A stretch of 64,000 nucleotides of DNA from Thiobacillus sp. GTDB lineage: Bacteria > Pseudomonadota > Gammaproteobacteria > Burkholderiales > Thiobacillaceae. The stretch lies in NCBI GenBank assembly GCA_016124745.1, contig WGNC01000010.1, positions 1-64,000 of the forward strand, in the 5' to 3' direction. The translations under genes and the position numbers were made by a program. Shown piece by piece: positions 43,922 to 52,360 of this stretch. The stretch's first letter is position 1. Every line of letters starts with the position of its first letter. The notes beneath the pieces are model-generated. The model made no database searches. It was not told the origin of the DNA and saw nothing but the letters and a program-made list of their open reading frames with translations.

Positions 43922-43990
43922 ATGTGAAAATGTTTCACATCATGTGAAACGATGGCTGTATTGAAGCACCATTGGCCCTCAATTTCACAT
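43922..43990. promoter_or_regulatory. IclR-type operator array in the divergent promoter
   Basis: ATGTGAAA (43922-43929), TTTCACAT (43933-43940) and ATGTGAAA (43942-43949) form two overlapping palindromes. A further TTTCACAT lies at 43983-43990 and TTTTCACTTTATGAAAA spans the IclR start. This array sits between the TPP-enzyme operon and the IclR gene and very probably controls both. Confidence 0.8.
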
Positions 43991-44011
43991 TGCGTGATAA
44001 ATTTTCACTTT

Positions 44012-44776
44012 ATGAAAAACTCGGTCTCATCGATTCAGGTGCTCGACCGCGCCATGTCGCTGGTCAACATCCTCGTGCGTTCACCGGGGCCGATCAGCCT
44101 CACCCGGCTGGCCGAGCAGGCCGGGCTGCACACGGCGAGCGCGCATCGCATCCTCGGCGCACTGATGGCGCACGGCCTGGTCGAGAAAACCGGCGCCGGC
44201 GAATACGACCTGGGGGTGCGCTGGCTGGAAGTGGGCAATCGGCTGCGGGCGCGCCTGAACATCCGCCAGGTGGCGATGCCCTTCATGCAGAAGCTGGCCG
44301 AACTGACCGGCGAGACCGTCAATCTGATCGTGCGTCGCGGCGACGAGGCAGTGTACGTCGAGCGCGTGTCGGGCGGCCAGACCCTGATCCAGGTGGTCCA
44401 GGTGGTGGGCGCGCACGCACCGCTGCACGTCACCGCCGTCGGCAAGATCTTTCTCGCCGAGGACAGCGCCAGCGGCGTGATGGGCTACGCCGATCGCACC
44501 GGCCTGCCGGCCTACACGCCGAATACGCTGACCACGCTGGAACGCCTGCAGGCCGAACTGGAAACCATTCGCCGCGAGCAACTGGCACATGACCGTGAGG
44601 AAGCGGAACTGGGGGTGGCCTGCATCGGCGCGCCTATCCGCGATGCCGACGGCAAGCTGGTCGCCGGGCTGTCGATCTCCGCGCCGGCCGACCGCCATAA
44701 ACCGGGGTGGATCGAGGCGCTTCAGCATGCTGCCGCGCAGACCGGCGCCGCGCTGGGCTATCTGGCCGGGGCCTGA
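44012..44776 (+). CDS. IclR-family transcriptional regulator
   Basis: 254 residues from MKNSVSSIQVLDRAMSLV. Winged helix at 10-70 (ISLTRLAEQAGLHTASAHRILGAL), IclR ligand domain from ~85 (HVTAVGKIFLA, ACIGAPIRD, VAGLSISAP). IclR proteins respond to small acids such as glyoxylate. It is divergent from the TPP enzyme-glcDEF operon across the palindromic operator, so it most likely senses a metabolite of that route. Confidence 0.92.
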   Translation: MKNSVSSIQVLDRAMSLVNILVRSPGPISLTRLAEQAGLHTASAHRILGALMAHGLVEKTGAGEYDLGVRWLEVGNRLRARLNIRQVAMPFMQKLAELTGETVNLIVRRGDEAVYVERVSGGQTLIQVVQVVGAHAPLHVTAVGKIFLAEDSASGVMGYADRTGLPAYTPNTLTTLERLQAELETIRREQLAHDREEAELGVACIGAPIRDADGKLVAGLSISAPADRHKPGWIEALQHAAAQTGAALGYLAGA

Positions 44777-44817
44777 ACTTTTCAGCCTGAATCCAAACGC
44801 CCTTTCATCTGAGCTGC

Positions 44818-44848
44818 AAAAAAGGCCCGCAGCAAGCTGCGAGCCCTT
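44818..44848 (-). terminator. Rho-independent terminator after the nonaheme cytochrome
   Basis: On the minus strand: GGGCTCGCAGC, TT, GCTGCGGGCC, then TTTTTT. It lies 26 bases beyond the stop of the minus-strand cytochrome gene, in the right orientation for it. Confidence 0.85.
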
Positions 44849-44873
44849 GTCGCCGCCAAAGCGCTAACCCGGA

Positions 44874-47003
44874 TCAGTCACCGCCGGGGCCGTTGTGGCA
44901 GTCGTAGCAGCCCACTTTCTGGCCGGCCGTGTAGCTCACCGTCCTGCCCTCGACGCTGAAGCTGCGCGCGGCTTTTGCCGTGGACAGGGCGCCGCCGCGG
45001 TAGTCCGTGCCATGGCAGTAGGCGCAGGCCGACGCGCCATGGTCGGCAGTGTTGCCGTGCGCGCTCACCCAGGCGCTGCCGATGGTATGCATGCCGTGCG
45101 GGCCGCCGGTGGCGGTGGTGGGTACCGACTTGTGACAGGCCGTGCATTCGCCGATGGTGCCGGCACGCCCCTGGACATCCTGCGCCAGCAGGTTGTCGTT
45201 CCGATGCGAACTCGGATACTCGGCATGGGTGGCGCCATGACAGGCCTCGCACTGCAATCCGCCGTGGCCCTTGCTCATGCGGAACAGCGAGAAACCCGCC
45301 AGCGGCGTGTCGGGATTGCTGGCGTAGCGCGTGTCCTGCCATTTTTTCAGGATGCCGGTGCTGGAGACGGCCATGGTTTCGCGCTTGCCGTCGTGGTGGC
45401 AGGCCTGGCAGTTGGGCTGGTCGAGCCAGCCGACGCGGCCCGTGCGGCCGACGTTGGACATGTTGCCGTGGCAGGACTGGCAGTTCATGGTGGCGTTGCC
45501 CTGGGCGTCGACTGCGTTGCCCATGACGCCACGCAGGCATTTCGTCACCGAGCCCGGATGGCACTGATAGCAGGCGCTGCGGTTGTCGATGCTGTCCAGC
45601 GTAGCGCCGGTCTTGGCATCCTTGACCGAGGCATGGTGGCTGTGGACGGCCTCGGTCAGGGGGGTGATGCCGGTGATGCCGGTCCCCGGGAGTGCGTTGG
45701 AAGCATGGCAGGCGGCGCACAGCACGGGCTTGCCCTGCTTCGCCGAGGCCAGCAGCCCGGTGGACGGATAGCCCTTGGCCTGGAGGGCGCTGGTGTAGGC
45801 GGGCGTGCCCAACTGCTTTTCGTCATGCAGGCGCAGCACGTTCATCTTGTAGTCGCGATCCGGGTCGATCTGGTTGACCCATCCGGCCCGTGGCATGGCG
45901 TCGGGCGAGGAGTTGGAAGCATGACAGGCGGCGCAGCTCATTTCGTCCGAAACGGGCAGCACGACGCGCGCCTGCGCCAGCACCTTGCCGGTCGTGTCGC
46001 GGGCGACCACCTTCACCAGCGGGTAGGAGTTGAACTGGAGGGCATCATCGTAGGGCGTGATGGGAATGCCGTCAGACACGAACATCTTGTCCGTCGCGTT
46101 GAAGCCCATCGACTGCGGGACGAACGATGGCGTCATGTTGCCGGCGAGGCCGGTGTCCGGGGTCAGGTCGGCGCCGAACAGGGACTTCGCGTAATCCCAG
46201 AAATTGCTCTTGTTGTAGGAGCGGCTGTTGACCGAGCCGTCCGGGTCGGCCATGGCCTCATAGGTCATGCTGACGCCCTGGGTGACCACCTGGGTGCTGG
46301 TGTTGTTGACGAGTTGTGCGCGCAGGTTGTTGAACGGCGGCAGGATCGAGAAGACCGAGTAATCGGCGTCCATGCAGTGCATGCCGAGGTCGTTCCAGGC
46401 CAGCAGCGTGAAACCGCCCTGGGTCGTCGTGCCGCCCGTGCCGGTGGTGGCTTGCACGGTGATCTGGACGACGACCGTCCGGGCGCTGTCGCGCACAGTG
46501 ATAGAAGTGGTACCCACTGCCTTGGCCTTGACCAGGATGGTGGACCCGCTCAAAGAGACCGTGGCCACATCGCCATTGCTGATGGAGATGGAGACGCTGC
46601 CCGACGCGTTGGCGACGCTGAAGCTGCCGCTCTGGCCGGGAATCAGCATCAGGTTGGCAGGCGACACGGTCATGCCCGTCCCTGAACTGGCGGAGGTGAC
46701 GGTTACCGTGACCTTGACGCTTCGGACGGAGTCCCTGACGGTGACCGTGGTCGTGCCGGCTTTCTTGCCTTCGAGCTTCAACTGGCCATCGCTGATCTCG
46801 GCGGTCACCACATTCAGGTTGGAAGAAGTCGCCCTCACCTCGCCGCGCGCATTGGACACCTTGGCCGAGCCATGCTGCCCGACCTGAAGCGTAACGCGCG
46901 TGGGGCTGACCGTGAGGCCACTGGTGGCTGCTTCGGCCATGACGGCCCCGATCAGCAGTAACAGTGGCAACAAAAGCCACCGGATGTTGAATATGCTATG
47001 CAT
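44874..47003 (-). CDS. Exported nonaheme cytochrome c with two Ig-like domains
   Basis: 709 residues: signal peptide (WLLLPLLLLIGAVMAEA), two related BIG2-type beta domains (VSPTRVTLQVGQ, VSPANLMLIPGQ, each ending in TSITVRDS-like strands), a conserved AWNDLGMHCMDADYSVFSILPP domain, then nine CxxCH heme sites: CAACH twice, CYQCH, CQSCH, CQACH, CEACH, CTACH, CAYCH, CYDCH. Probably an outer-surface or periplasmic electron conduit. The ATG at 47003 has AAGGAG upstream. Divergent from a two-component system that likely controls it. Confidence 0.85.
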   Translation of the reverse strand: MHSIFNIRWLLLPLLLLIGAVMAEAATSGLTVSPTRVTLQVGQHGSAKVSNARGEVRATSSNLNVVTAEISDGQLKLEGKKAGTTTVTVRDSVRSVKVTVTVTSASSGTGMTVSPANLMLIPGQSGSFSVANASGSVSISISNGDVATVSLSGSTILVKAKAVGTTSITVRDSARTVVVQITVQATTGTGGTTTQGGFTLLAWNDLGMHCMDADYSVFSILPPFNNLRAQLVNNTSTQVVTQGVSMTYEAMADPDGSVNSRSYNKSNFWDYAKSLFGADLTPDTGLAGNMTPSFVPQSMGFNATDKMFVSDGIPITPYDDALQFNSYPLVKVVARDTTGKVLAQARVVLPVSDEMSCAACHASNSSPDAMPRAGWVNQIDPDRDYKMNVLRLHDEKQLGTPAYTSALQAKGYPSTGLLASAKQGKPVLCAACHASNALPGTGITGITPLTEAVHSHHASVKDAKTGATLDSIDNRSACYQCHPGSVTKCLRGVMGNAVDAQGNATMNCQSCHGNMSNVGRTGRVGWLDQPNCQACHHDGKRETMAVSSTGILKKWQDTRYASNPDTPLAGFSLFRMSKGHGGLQCEACHGATHAEYPSSHRNDNLLAQDVQGRAGTIGECTACHKSVPTTATGGPHGMHTIGSAWVSAHGNTADHGASACAYCHGTDYRGGALSTAKAARSFSVEGRTVSYTAGQKVGCYDCHNGPGGD

Positions 47004-47083
47004 CTTGAAACTCCTTGATCCGATAAAGGGAGATGGAGCTGACTCCATGTTGAATCAGCTTAAATCCCTCAAATTAACGGGGT

Positions 47084-47111
47084 CTTAAGGCAGCCTTAAG
47101 GCAAGCTTAAG
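47084..47111 (+). promoter_or_regulatory. Three phased CTTAAG boxes (PmrA/QseB-like)
   Basis: CTTAAG at 47084, 47095 and 47106, each separated by five bases, giving an exact 11-base period. PmrA-type regulators bind CTTAAG-N5-CTTAAG. They lie 12 bases before the response-regulator gene and 80 from the divergent cytochrome gene, so the regulator may control both. Confidence 0.75.
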
Positions 47112-47122
47112 ATAATGAAGCC

Positions 47123-47785
47123 ATGCGCATCCTGATCATCGAAGACGATCTGCAACTGGGGGACGGCCTCAGCAGTGGCCTGCGTTCGCTGGGCTTTGCG
47201 CCGGATTGGGTCTGCGAACCGGTGGCGGCCTGGCATGCCTTGATGGGCGAGGACTATGACGCCGTGGTGCTGGATCTGGGTTTGCCCAAGGAGGACGGCG
47301 TCTCCCTGCTGTCGCGCCTGCGTGCCCGCCACGACCCGGTCCCGGTCCTGATCCTGACGGCGCGGGACGGCAAGGCGGACAAACTGGCAGGGTTCAATGC
47401 CGGGGCGGATGACTACGTGGTCAAGCCGGTGGACATGGAGGAACTGGCGGCCCGATTGCATGCCCTGATCCGGCGCACCCAGGGGCAGTTGCGCGCCCGT
47501 CTGGCGGCAGGGGGCATCGAACTGGATCCGCAGGCGCGACGGGTCTGGCTGGACGGTGATCCCGTCAACCTGTCGGTGCGGGAATACGCGCTGCTGGAAA
47601 AGCTGATGTCCAACATCGGCCGCGTCCTCTCCAAGGCCCAACTGGAGGCGGCACTGTACGGCTGGGGGGAGGGTGTCGAAAGCAATACCGTTGAGGTCCA
47701 TATCCATCACCTGCGCCGCAAGCTGGGCAGCGAGCGCATCGTCACGCTGCGCGGCATCGGCTACATGATCGAGAGCGTGTGCTGA
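47123..47785 (+). CDS. OmpR-family response regulator (QseB/PmrA type)
   Basis: 220 residues. Receiver domain with D51 as phospho-acceptor (VVLDLGLP), the conserved Lys in VVKPVD, and a C-terminal winged helix (VNLSVREYALLEKLM to LRRKLG...TLRGIGYMI). It overlaps the kinase gene (GTG inside its last codons). The CTTAAG boxes immediately upstream fit its PmrA-like type and imply autoregulation. Confidence 0.93.
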   Translation: MRILIIEDDLQLGDGLSSGLRSLGFAPDWVCEPVAAWHALMGEDYDAVVLDLGLPKEDGVSLLSRLRARHDPVPVLILTARDGKADKLAGFNAGADDYVVKPVDMEELAARLHALIRRTQGQLRARLAAGGIELDPQARRVWLDGDPVNLSVREYALLEKLMSNIGRVLSKAQLEAALYGWGEGVESNTVEVHIHHLRRKLGSERIVTLRGIGYMIESVC

Positions 47786-49176
47786 GATCCCTCCAGGCCC
47801 GGCTGATCACGGCGGCCGTTCTTGTTCTCGTGCTGTGCGCCCTGCTCGCCGCGCTAGGGAGCTACCGGGCGGCCATTACCGAGGCGGACGAGATTCTGGA
47901 CGCCCAGCTGGCCCAACTGGTCAAGACGCTGCTGTTCCTGAGCCAGGTCAACGGTGGCCGCGCCGCGGGGGACATCGGCAACGGCTTGCAGTCGGATCAC
48001 AGCTACACGACTTTCCAGATCTGGCAACTCAAGGAACCCGGCCCGGGGGGCGTAGGGGTCTACCTGTCCAACCCAGCCGACACGCGGCCCTTTCCCCGGC
48101 TCATGCTGCGTTCGGGGGACATGGACAATCAACGTTCGTTCGACCGCAAGGATGGCTTCAGCCAGGCCGAAAGCGACGGGCGCACCCTGCGGGTCTTGGC
48201 CAGCACCTCGGCCGATGGCGTCTATCGGGCCATTGCCGGTCAGGATCTGCGCGACCGGCGAGAGATGGCGGAGGGCATCGCCCGCAGCAACGTTCGACCC
48301 TATCTGCTGGTACTGCCGCTGGGAATCCTGGCCCTGGTCGGGCTCATCTACCAGAGCCTCAGGCCGATTCGCCGCCTCACGCTGGAAGTCTCGTCCCGCG
48401 AGCCGACCCATCTTGCTCCCCTGGCAATCAGCGATGTGCCGAAGGAACTCGTTCCGCTGATCCGGGCCCTGAACGACCTGCTGCAACGTTTGCAGACCGC
48501 CATGGAATATGAGCGCCAGTTTACCGGCGCCGCCGCCCACGAGCTGCGCACACCGATCGCCGCCCTGCACGCCCAGCTCGATGCCATGCGTCTCGCGGGC
48601 GACAAGGAAACCCGCATTCGGGCCCATCAACAGGCTTCCGCCACGGCAATCCGGCTGGCGCGGCTGGTCAATCAGCTGCTCACCCTGAGCCGGTTTGATG
48701 CCGAGTCCCTGCCATCCGGACACACGACGGACCTTGCCGAGCTGGCGCGTGAGCTCTGCCAGGACATGGGGCCGGCCGCCATCAAGAAGGACATCGATCT
48801 GTCGCTGCACGCCCTGACCGCCCGGGTGCGCGGCGACGAAGACGCCATGCGCATCCTGCTGCGCAACCTGCTCGACAACGCCCTGCGCTACACGCCCAAG
48901 GGCGGACGTGTCGAAGTCAGTGTCGGGGCGATGGACGGCATGGTCCGCCTGGTGGTGGCAGATAGCGGTCCCGGCGTGCCGCCGCAACGACGCGCGGCCC
49001 TGGGGCAGCGTTTCAACCGCCTCGACCAGATGGATGGCACCGGTGTCGGCCTGGGGCTCTCCATCGTGCTGGGTATCGCCGATCAATTCGAGGGCCGGAT
49101 CATTTTCGGAACGGGTCTGGACGAGCAGGGTCTGGCAGTGACGGTCGAGTTTCCGGGAAGTGGCGAAGCGAATTGA
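47779..49176 (+). CDS. QseC/PmrB-type sensor histidine kinase
   Basis: 465 residues: N-terminal membrane segment, periplasmic domain (~30-170), second membrane segment (LVLPLGILALVGLIYQSL), then HAMP, the HisKA box AAAHELRTPIAAL (His near 254) and HATPase (NLLDNALRYTPKGG, GVGLGLSIVLGI). Partner of the preceding regulator. The stimulus is unknown; the divergent multiheme cytochrome suggests a metal or redox cue. Confidence 0.93.
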   Translation: MLRSLQARLITAAVLVLVLCALLAALGSYRAAITEADEILDAQLAQLVKTLLFLSQVNGGRAAGDIGNGLQSDHSYTTFQIWQLKEPGPGGVGVYLSNPADTRPFPRLMLRSGDMDNQRSFDRKDGFSQAESDGRTLRVLASTSADGVYRAIAGQDLRDRREMAEGIARSNVRPYLLVLPLGILALVGLIYQSLRPIRRLTLEVSSREPTHLAPLAISDVPKELVPLIRALNDLLQRLQTAMEYERQFTGAAAHELRTPIAALHAQLDAMRLAGDKETRIRAHQQASATAIRLARLVNQLLTLSRFDAESLPSGHTTDLAELARELCQDMGPAAIKKDIDLSLHALTARVRGDEDAMRILLRNLLDNALRYTPKGGRVEVSVGAMDGMVRLVVADSGPGVPPQRRAALGQRFNRLDQMDGTGVGLGLSIVLGIADQFEGRIIFGTGLDEQGLAVTVEFPGSGEAN

Positions 49177-49255
49177 CCACCTGGCCGGGAACTGAAAACA
49201 ACGCTTCAGCAGCGAGTCCTTGCCGAGCGGGGGCTTTGTTGGCATGGTGGCGGCC

Positions 49256-50272
49256 ATGACGACGCCCGCCCCCGTGACGCGATACCAGATTGCAGCCTGG
49301 CTGTTGATGGCGGTCGCCCTGATCCTCACGCTCACGGTCCATCTGCTGCCCGCGCTGCTGGCGGGCCTGCTGGTGGTCGAACTGGTGCATCTGCTGGCGC
49401 CGCGCTTTGTCATCGGCAGGCTCGACCACTACTGGTCCAAGCTGCTGGTGGTTTCACTCATTACCCTGATCGTGCTGGGCGTGCTGGGCGGGTTCACGAC
49501 CGGCCTGCTGCTGTATCTGCGGACCGAGGGCGGGCTCGCCGGGCTGCTGACCAAGATGGCCGAAACCATCGAGAATTCCCGTCAGCTGTTGCCGCCGTGG
49601 GCAGCGGCCTGGCTGCCGCAAGGCAACAAGTCGGGGATCCGTGCCGACCTGGTCGAATGGCTGCGCATCCACGCGATGGATATCCGCCAGCTCAGCGGCA
49701 ATGCCGGCCGTGTACTGCTGCATTTCATCATCGGCCTCATCATCGGCAGCTTCATCGCGCTGCGCGGGGCGACGCCGCACCAGACGCTCGCGCCGATGGC
49801 GCAGGCCATGAGCGAGCGGGTGCATCGTCTGGGCGAGGCGTTCCGCCGCGTGGTGTTCGCACAGGTGCGCATCTCGGGGCTCAATGCGCTTCTGACCGCC
49901 ATTTATCTGACCATCGTGCTGCCTGCGTTCGGGGTGTATTTGCCCTTCACCAAGACGATGATCGTCGTCACCTTCGTCGTCGGTCTGCTGCCGGTGCTGG
50001 GCAATCTTGTCTCCAACACGGTCATCGTCGTCATTTCACTGTCGCATTCGCTCAATGTCGCCTTCGCTTCGCTGGCCTTCCTGATCGTCATCCACAAGCT
50101 CGAATATTTCGTGAATGCCCGTATCATCGGTGGGCAGATCAAGGCACGTGCGTGGGAACTGCTCATCGCCATGGTCACCATGGAAGCGGCCTTCGGCGTG
50201 CAGGGCGTCATCGCGGCGCCGATCTTTTACGCTTACATCAAGAAAGAACTGTCAGACAGGGAGCTTATTTAA
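49256..50272 (+). CDS. AI-2E (TqsA/PerM) family membrane transporter
   Basis: About 338 residues with seven to eight hydrophobic segments and the conserved C-terminal block (FVVGLLPVLGNLVSNTVIVVIS, EYFVNARIIGGQIKARAWELL, FGVQGVIAAPIFYAYIKKEL). Members act as exporters or Na+/H+-type transporters; the AI-2 role is not general. ATG 49256 is preferred over a TTG at 49220. Overlaps the ACT-domain gene by one base. Confidence 0.85.
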   Translation: MTTPAPVTRYQIAAWLLMAVALILTLTVHLLPALLAGLLVVELVHLLAPRFVIGRLDHYWSKLLVVSLITLIVLGVLGGFTTGLLLYLRTEGGLAGLLTKMAETIENSRQLLPPWAAAWLPQGNKSGIRADLVEWLRIHAMDIRQLSGNAGRVLLHFIIGLIIGSFIALRGATPHQTLAPMAQAMSERVHRLGEAFRRVVFAQVRISGLNALLTAIYLTIVLPAFGVYLPFTKTMIVVTFVVGLLPVLGNLVSNTVIVVISLSHSLNVAFASLAFLIVIHKLEYFVNARIIGGQIKARAWELLIAMVTMEAAFGVQGVIAAPIFYAYIKKELSDRELI

Positions 50273-50811
50273 TGTCCAACGACGCAGAATCACTCGTCAT
50301 CACCGCTGCCGGCGAAGACAAGATCGGCCTGGTGGAAGGCTTCACCCGGCGCATCAGCGAATCCAGCTGCAACATCGAGGAGTCGCGCATGGCGGCGCTG
50401 GGCGGCCGCTTCGCGCTGCTGATGCGGGTGAGCGGCAACTGGGATGCGCTGGCCAAGCTGGAGGCGCGGCTGCCGTCCGTCGGCGAAGAGCTGGGCCTGT
50501 CGATCATCCAGCAGCGTACCCGCCCCACGCGCGCCGACAAGCCGCTGATCCCCTACACCGTCGAGGTCGCCGCGCTCGACCAGCCCGGCATCGTCAACAG
50601 CCTGGCCAATTTCTTCGCGCGGCTGCACATCAACATCGAGGCGCTCGATACCGAGACGTACCCCGCCCCGCATACGGGCGCGCCCATGTTCGCCGTCCAC
50701 ATGACCCTGGGGATTCCGGCCGATGCGCATATCGCCACGCTGCGTGGCGATTTTCTGGATTACTGCGACGACCAGAACCTCGACGCGACCTTCGAGCCGG
50801 TGCGCATGTAG
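50272..50811 (+). CDS. GcvR-like tandem ACT-domain protein
   Basis: 179 residues with two ACT domains: LVITAAGEDKIGLVEGFTRRISES and YTVEVAALDQPGIVNSLANFFARLHINIEAL. Related to GcvR, which senses glycine and regulates the glycine cleavage system. It has no DNA-binding domain. The ATG shares a base with the preceding stop. Confidence 0.88.
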   Translation: MSNDAESLVITAAGEDKIGLVEGFTRRISESSCNIEESRMAALGGRFALLMRVSGNWDALAKLEARLPSVGEELGLSIIQQRTRPTRADKPLIPYTVEVAALDQPGIVNSLANFFARLHINIEALDTETYPAPHTGAPMFAVHMTLGIPADAHIATLRGDFLDYCDDQNLDATFEPVRM

Positions 50812-50821
50812 CGGGCTGGAA

Positions 50822-50860
50822 ATAAAAAACCCGCCCGTCCTTGCGGATGGTGCGGGGCGC
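50822..50860 (-). terminator. Terminator of the DsrE gene
   Basis: Minus strand CCCGCACCATCC, GCAA, GGACGGGCGGG, then TTTTTTATTT. The stem has one bulge. Correctly placed 20 bases past the stop of the minus-strand DsrE gene. Confidence 0.7.
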
Positions 50861-50880
50861 GGAACTCAAGAGAACTCTTA

Positions 50881-51549
50881 TCAGGGCTGGATGTAGGCGT
50901 ACCCCAGGGCCTCGAAATCTGCAATCGAGGTCAGGCCGGCGGTGGAGAACTGCACGCCATCGATCATCTGTCCTGTGGCTGAACGCCCAGCCCCATCAGT
51001 CTGGAAGTCCGGCAAGGTGCCATTGGTGATATACCCGCGCGTGGTGTTCTGGCAGAAGTAGAATTTCACCCCGCGTTCCATCAGGGCCTTGACGTCAGTT
51101 TCGAACTTGTTGCGGTCGGAGAGCAGTACCCCTGCCTTGTTATAGGATTCATTCTTCAGCATCAACGTCCCTCCACCGTTGTGGACTACTGCGACCAGTT
51201 CATAATCCCGGCCCACCTTCATGCCGTGGGTGATCTCGTAGTCGTCCAGGATGTTGGCGATGTTTCCAAGGGCGTAAGGCTTAGAGCAAGTTGCTGCGGT
51301 CGTGGCGGTGGCTGGTGACGCACAGAGCTGGTTGATCTGCACCACCATCTTGACGTTGTGCCGCTTCTTGAGACAGCGGGTCAGTTCTTGTGCGCCGGGC
51401 CCGAATTCCTCATCCAGGGTCAGGCCCTTGACGAGCCCTACCGGACATTCATTGTTTCCGCCTTTGCGGTTGCTGTCATTGTCTGCAAGAGCCGGGCCGG
51501 CAATTAGTGTGGCAAAAAGGGCGCACAGGGTGAGTTGGGGGATCCGCAT
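50881..51549 (-). CDS. Exported DsrE-family protein
   Basis: 222 residues with a signal peptide (LCALFATLIAGPALA) and a DsrE-like domain (MVVQINQLC, YELVAVVHNGGGTLMLKNE, ALMERGVKFYFCQNTTRGY). Periplasmic DsrE homologues are linked to sulfur oxidation, where cytoplasmic DsrE carries sulfur on a conserved Cys. Cysteines in KFYFCQN and NQLCAS may play that role. Single gene with its own terminator. Confidence 0.85.
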   Translation of the reverse strand: MRIPQLTLCALFATLIAGPALADNDSNRKGGNNECPVGLVKGLTLDEEFGPGAQELTRCLKKRHNVKMVVQINQLCASPATATTAATCSKPYALGNIANILDDYEITHGMKVGRDYELVAVVHNGGGTLMLKNESYNKAGVLLSDRNKFETDVKALMERGVKFYFCQNTTRGYITNGTLPDFQTDGAGRSATGQMIDGVQFSTAGLTSIADFEALGYAYIQP

Positions 51550-52000
51550 CAGTCTTCTCCTCGAGGTTTTGGATCATTGTTGGATGGCCCGGTCAGCGCA
51601 GGGCCTTACGCTCTATGAGCCAGGAAATTGGCGCGTAGAATCGATAGACGCGATCTCTTGTCGCTTTATTCCATTAATTTATGGACATTGAAATAATTTC
51701 TATACCTTGCCGGCCGGCGAGGCCTCTGAAAGCCGCCCGTGCCTTCGCGTGAGGGTCATTCAGGTTGACCCAGGCGGGGTGTCTGATTCGGTCTGGTACA
51801 TGGGCTGAGGGATCCGCGTGGCAGAGGTTTGATCCGCCGAGCGGATAATTGCGTGGGCGCGGTCGGCGGGCGTGGGCGGGTTGGCTGGGCCGATGCGTGG
51901 ATACAGGGGGGCAATCAAGCTTCCGAGCTTGCTTACAGCGCGGAACCTCCGGCTAAGATTCGGCTCACTGTTGCTCACCCTTTTGAACGAGATTCCTGCC
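51550..52000. other. Intergenic region between the DsrE gene and cbiX
   Basis: 451 bases with no gene I can support. The AT-rich run near 51655-51705 is the likely DsrE promoter zone (minus direction). The rest is GC-rich, with short open frames but no ribosome site or family signal. CGAGCTT repeats near 51920 form a weak hairpin before cbiX. Confidence 0.4.
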
Positions 52001-52360
52001 ATGCCCAGCTTGCTCATCATCGCCCACGGCAGCCGCCGTGCCGCTTCCAACGACGAGGTGCGGCGACTGGCCGAACAGGTCCGCGCCCAGCCGGAGCAGG
52101 CGTACACTCATGTCGAGGCGGCCTTCCTGGAACTCGCAGAGCCGGGCATTGGGGACGGGCTGGCCGCGCTGGCGGCAAAAGGGGAAACCGAAATCGTGGC
52201 GTTTCCCTACTTCCTCGCCGCCGGAACGCATGTGGCGCAGGACATCCCCAAGGCCATCGCCGGCTTTTCTGCCGCCTATCCCGCGGTAGAGGTGCGGGTG
52301 ACCCCGCATCTCGGCGCCTCGGCCAGCTTGCCTGCCACCATTCTCAACGTCGCGGCCTGA
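52001..52360 (+). CDS. cbiX: CbiX/SirB-type chelatase-like protein
   Basis: 119 residues, MPSLLIIAHGSRR. The metal-binding His at 9 lies in the family AHGSR motif. A single-domain form such as this inserts Co2+ or Fe2+ into sirohydrochlorin as a dimer. Cobalamin matters for the class II ribonucleotide reductase in this window and siroheme for sulfur enzymes. The start at 52001 is set by the AHGSR spacing. Confidence 0.85.
   Translation: MPSLLIIAHGSRRAASNDEVRRLAEQVRAQPEQAYTHVEAAFLELAEPGIGDGLAALAAKGETEIVAFPYFLAAGTHVAQDIPKAIAGFSAAYPAVEVRVTPHLGASASLPATILNVAA

Noticed and set aside
51760-52107. Minus-strand open frame opposite cbiX
   Set aside because: No family signal or ribosome site; overlaps a convincing cbiX.
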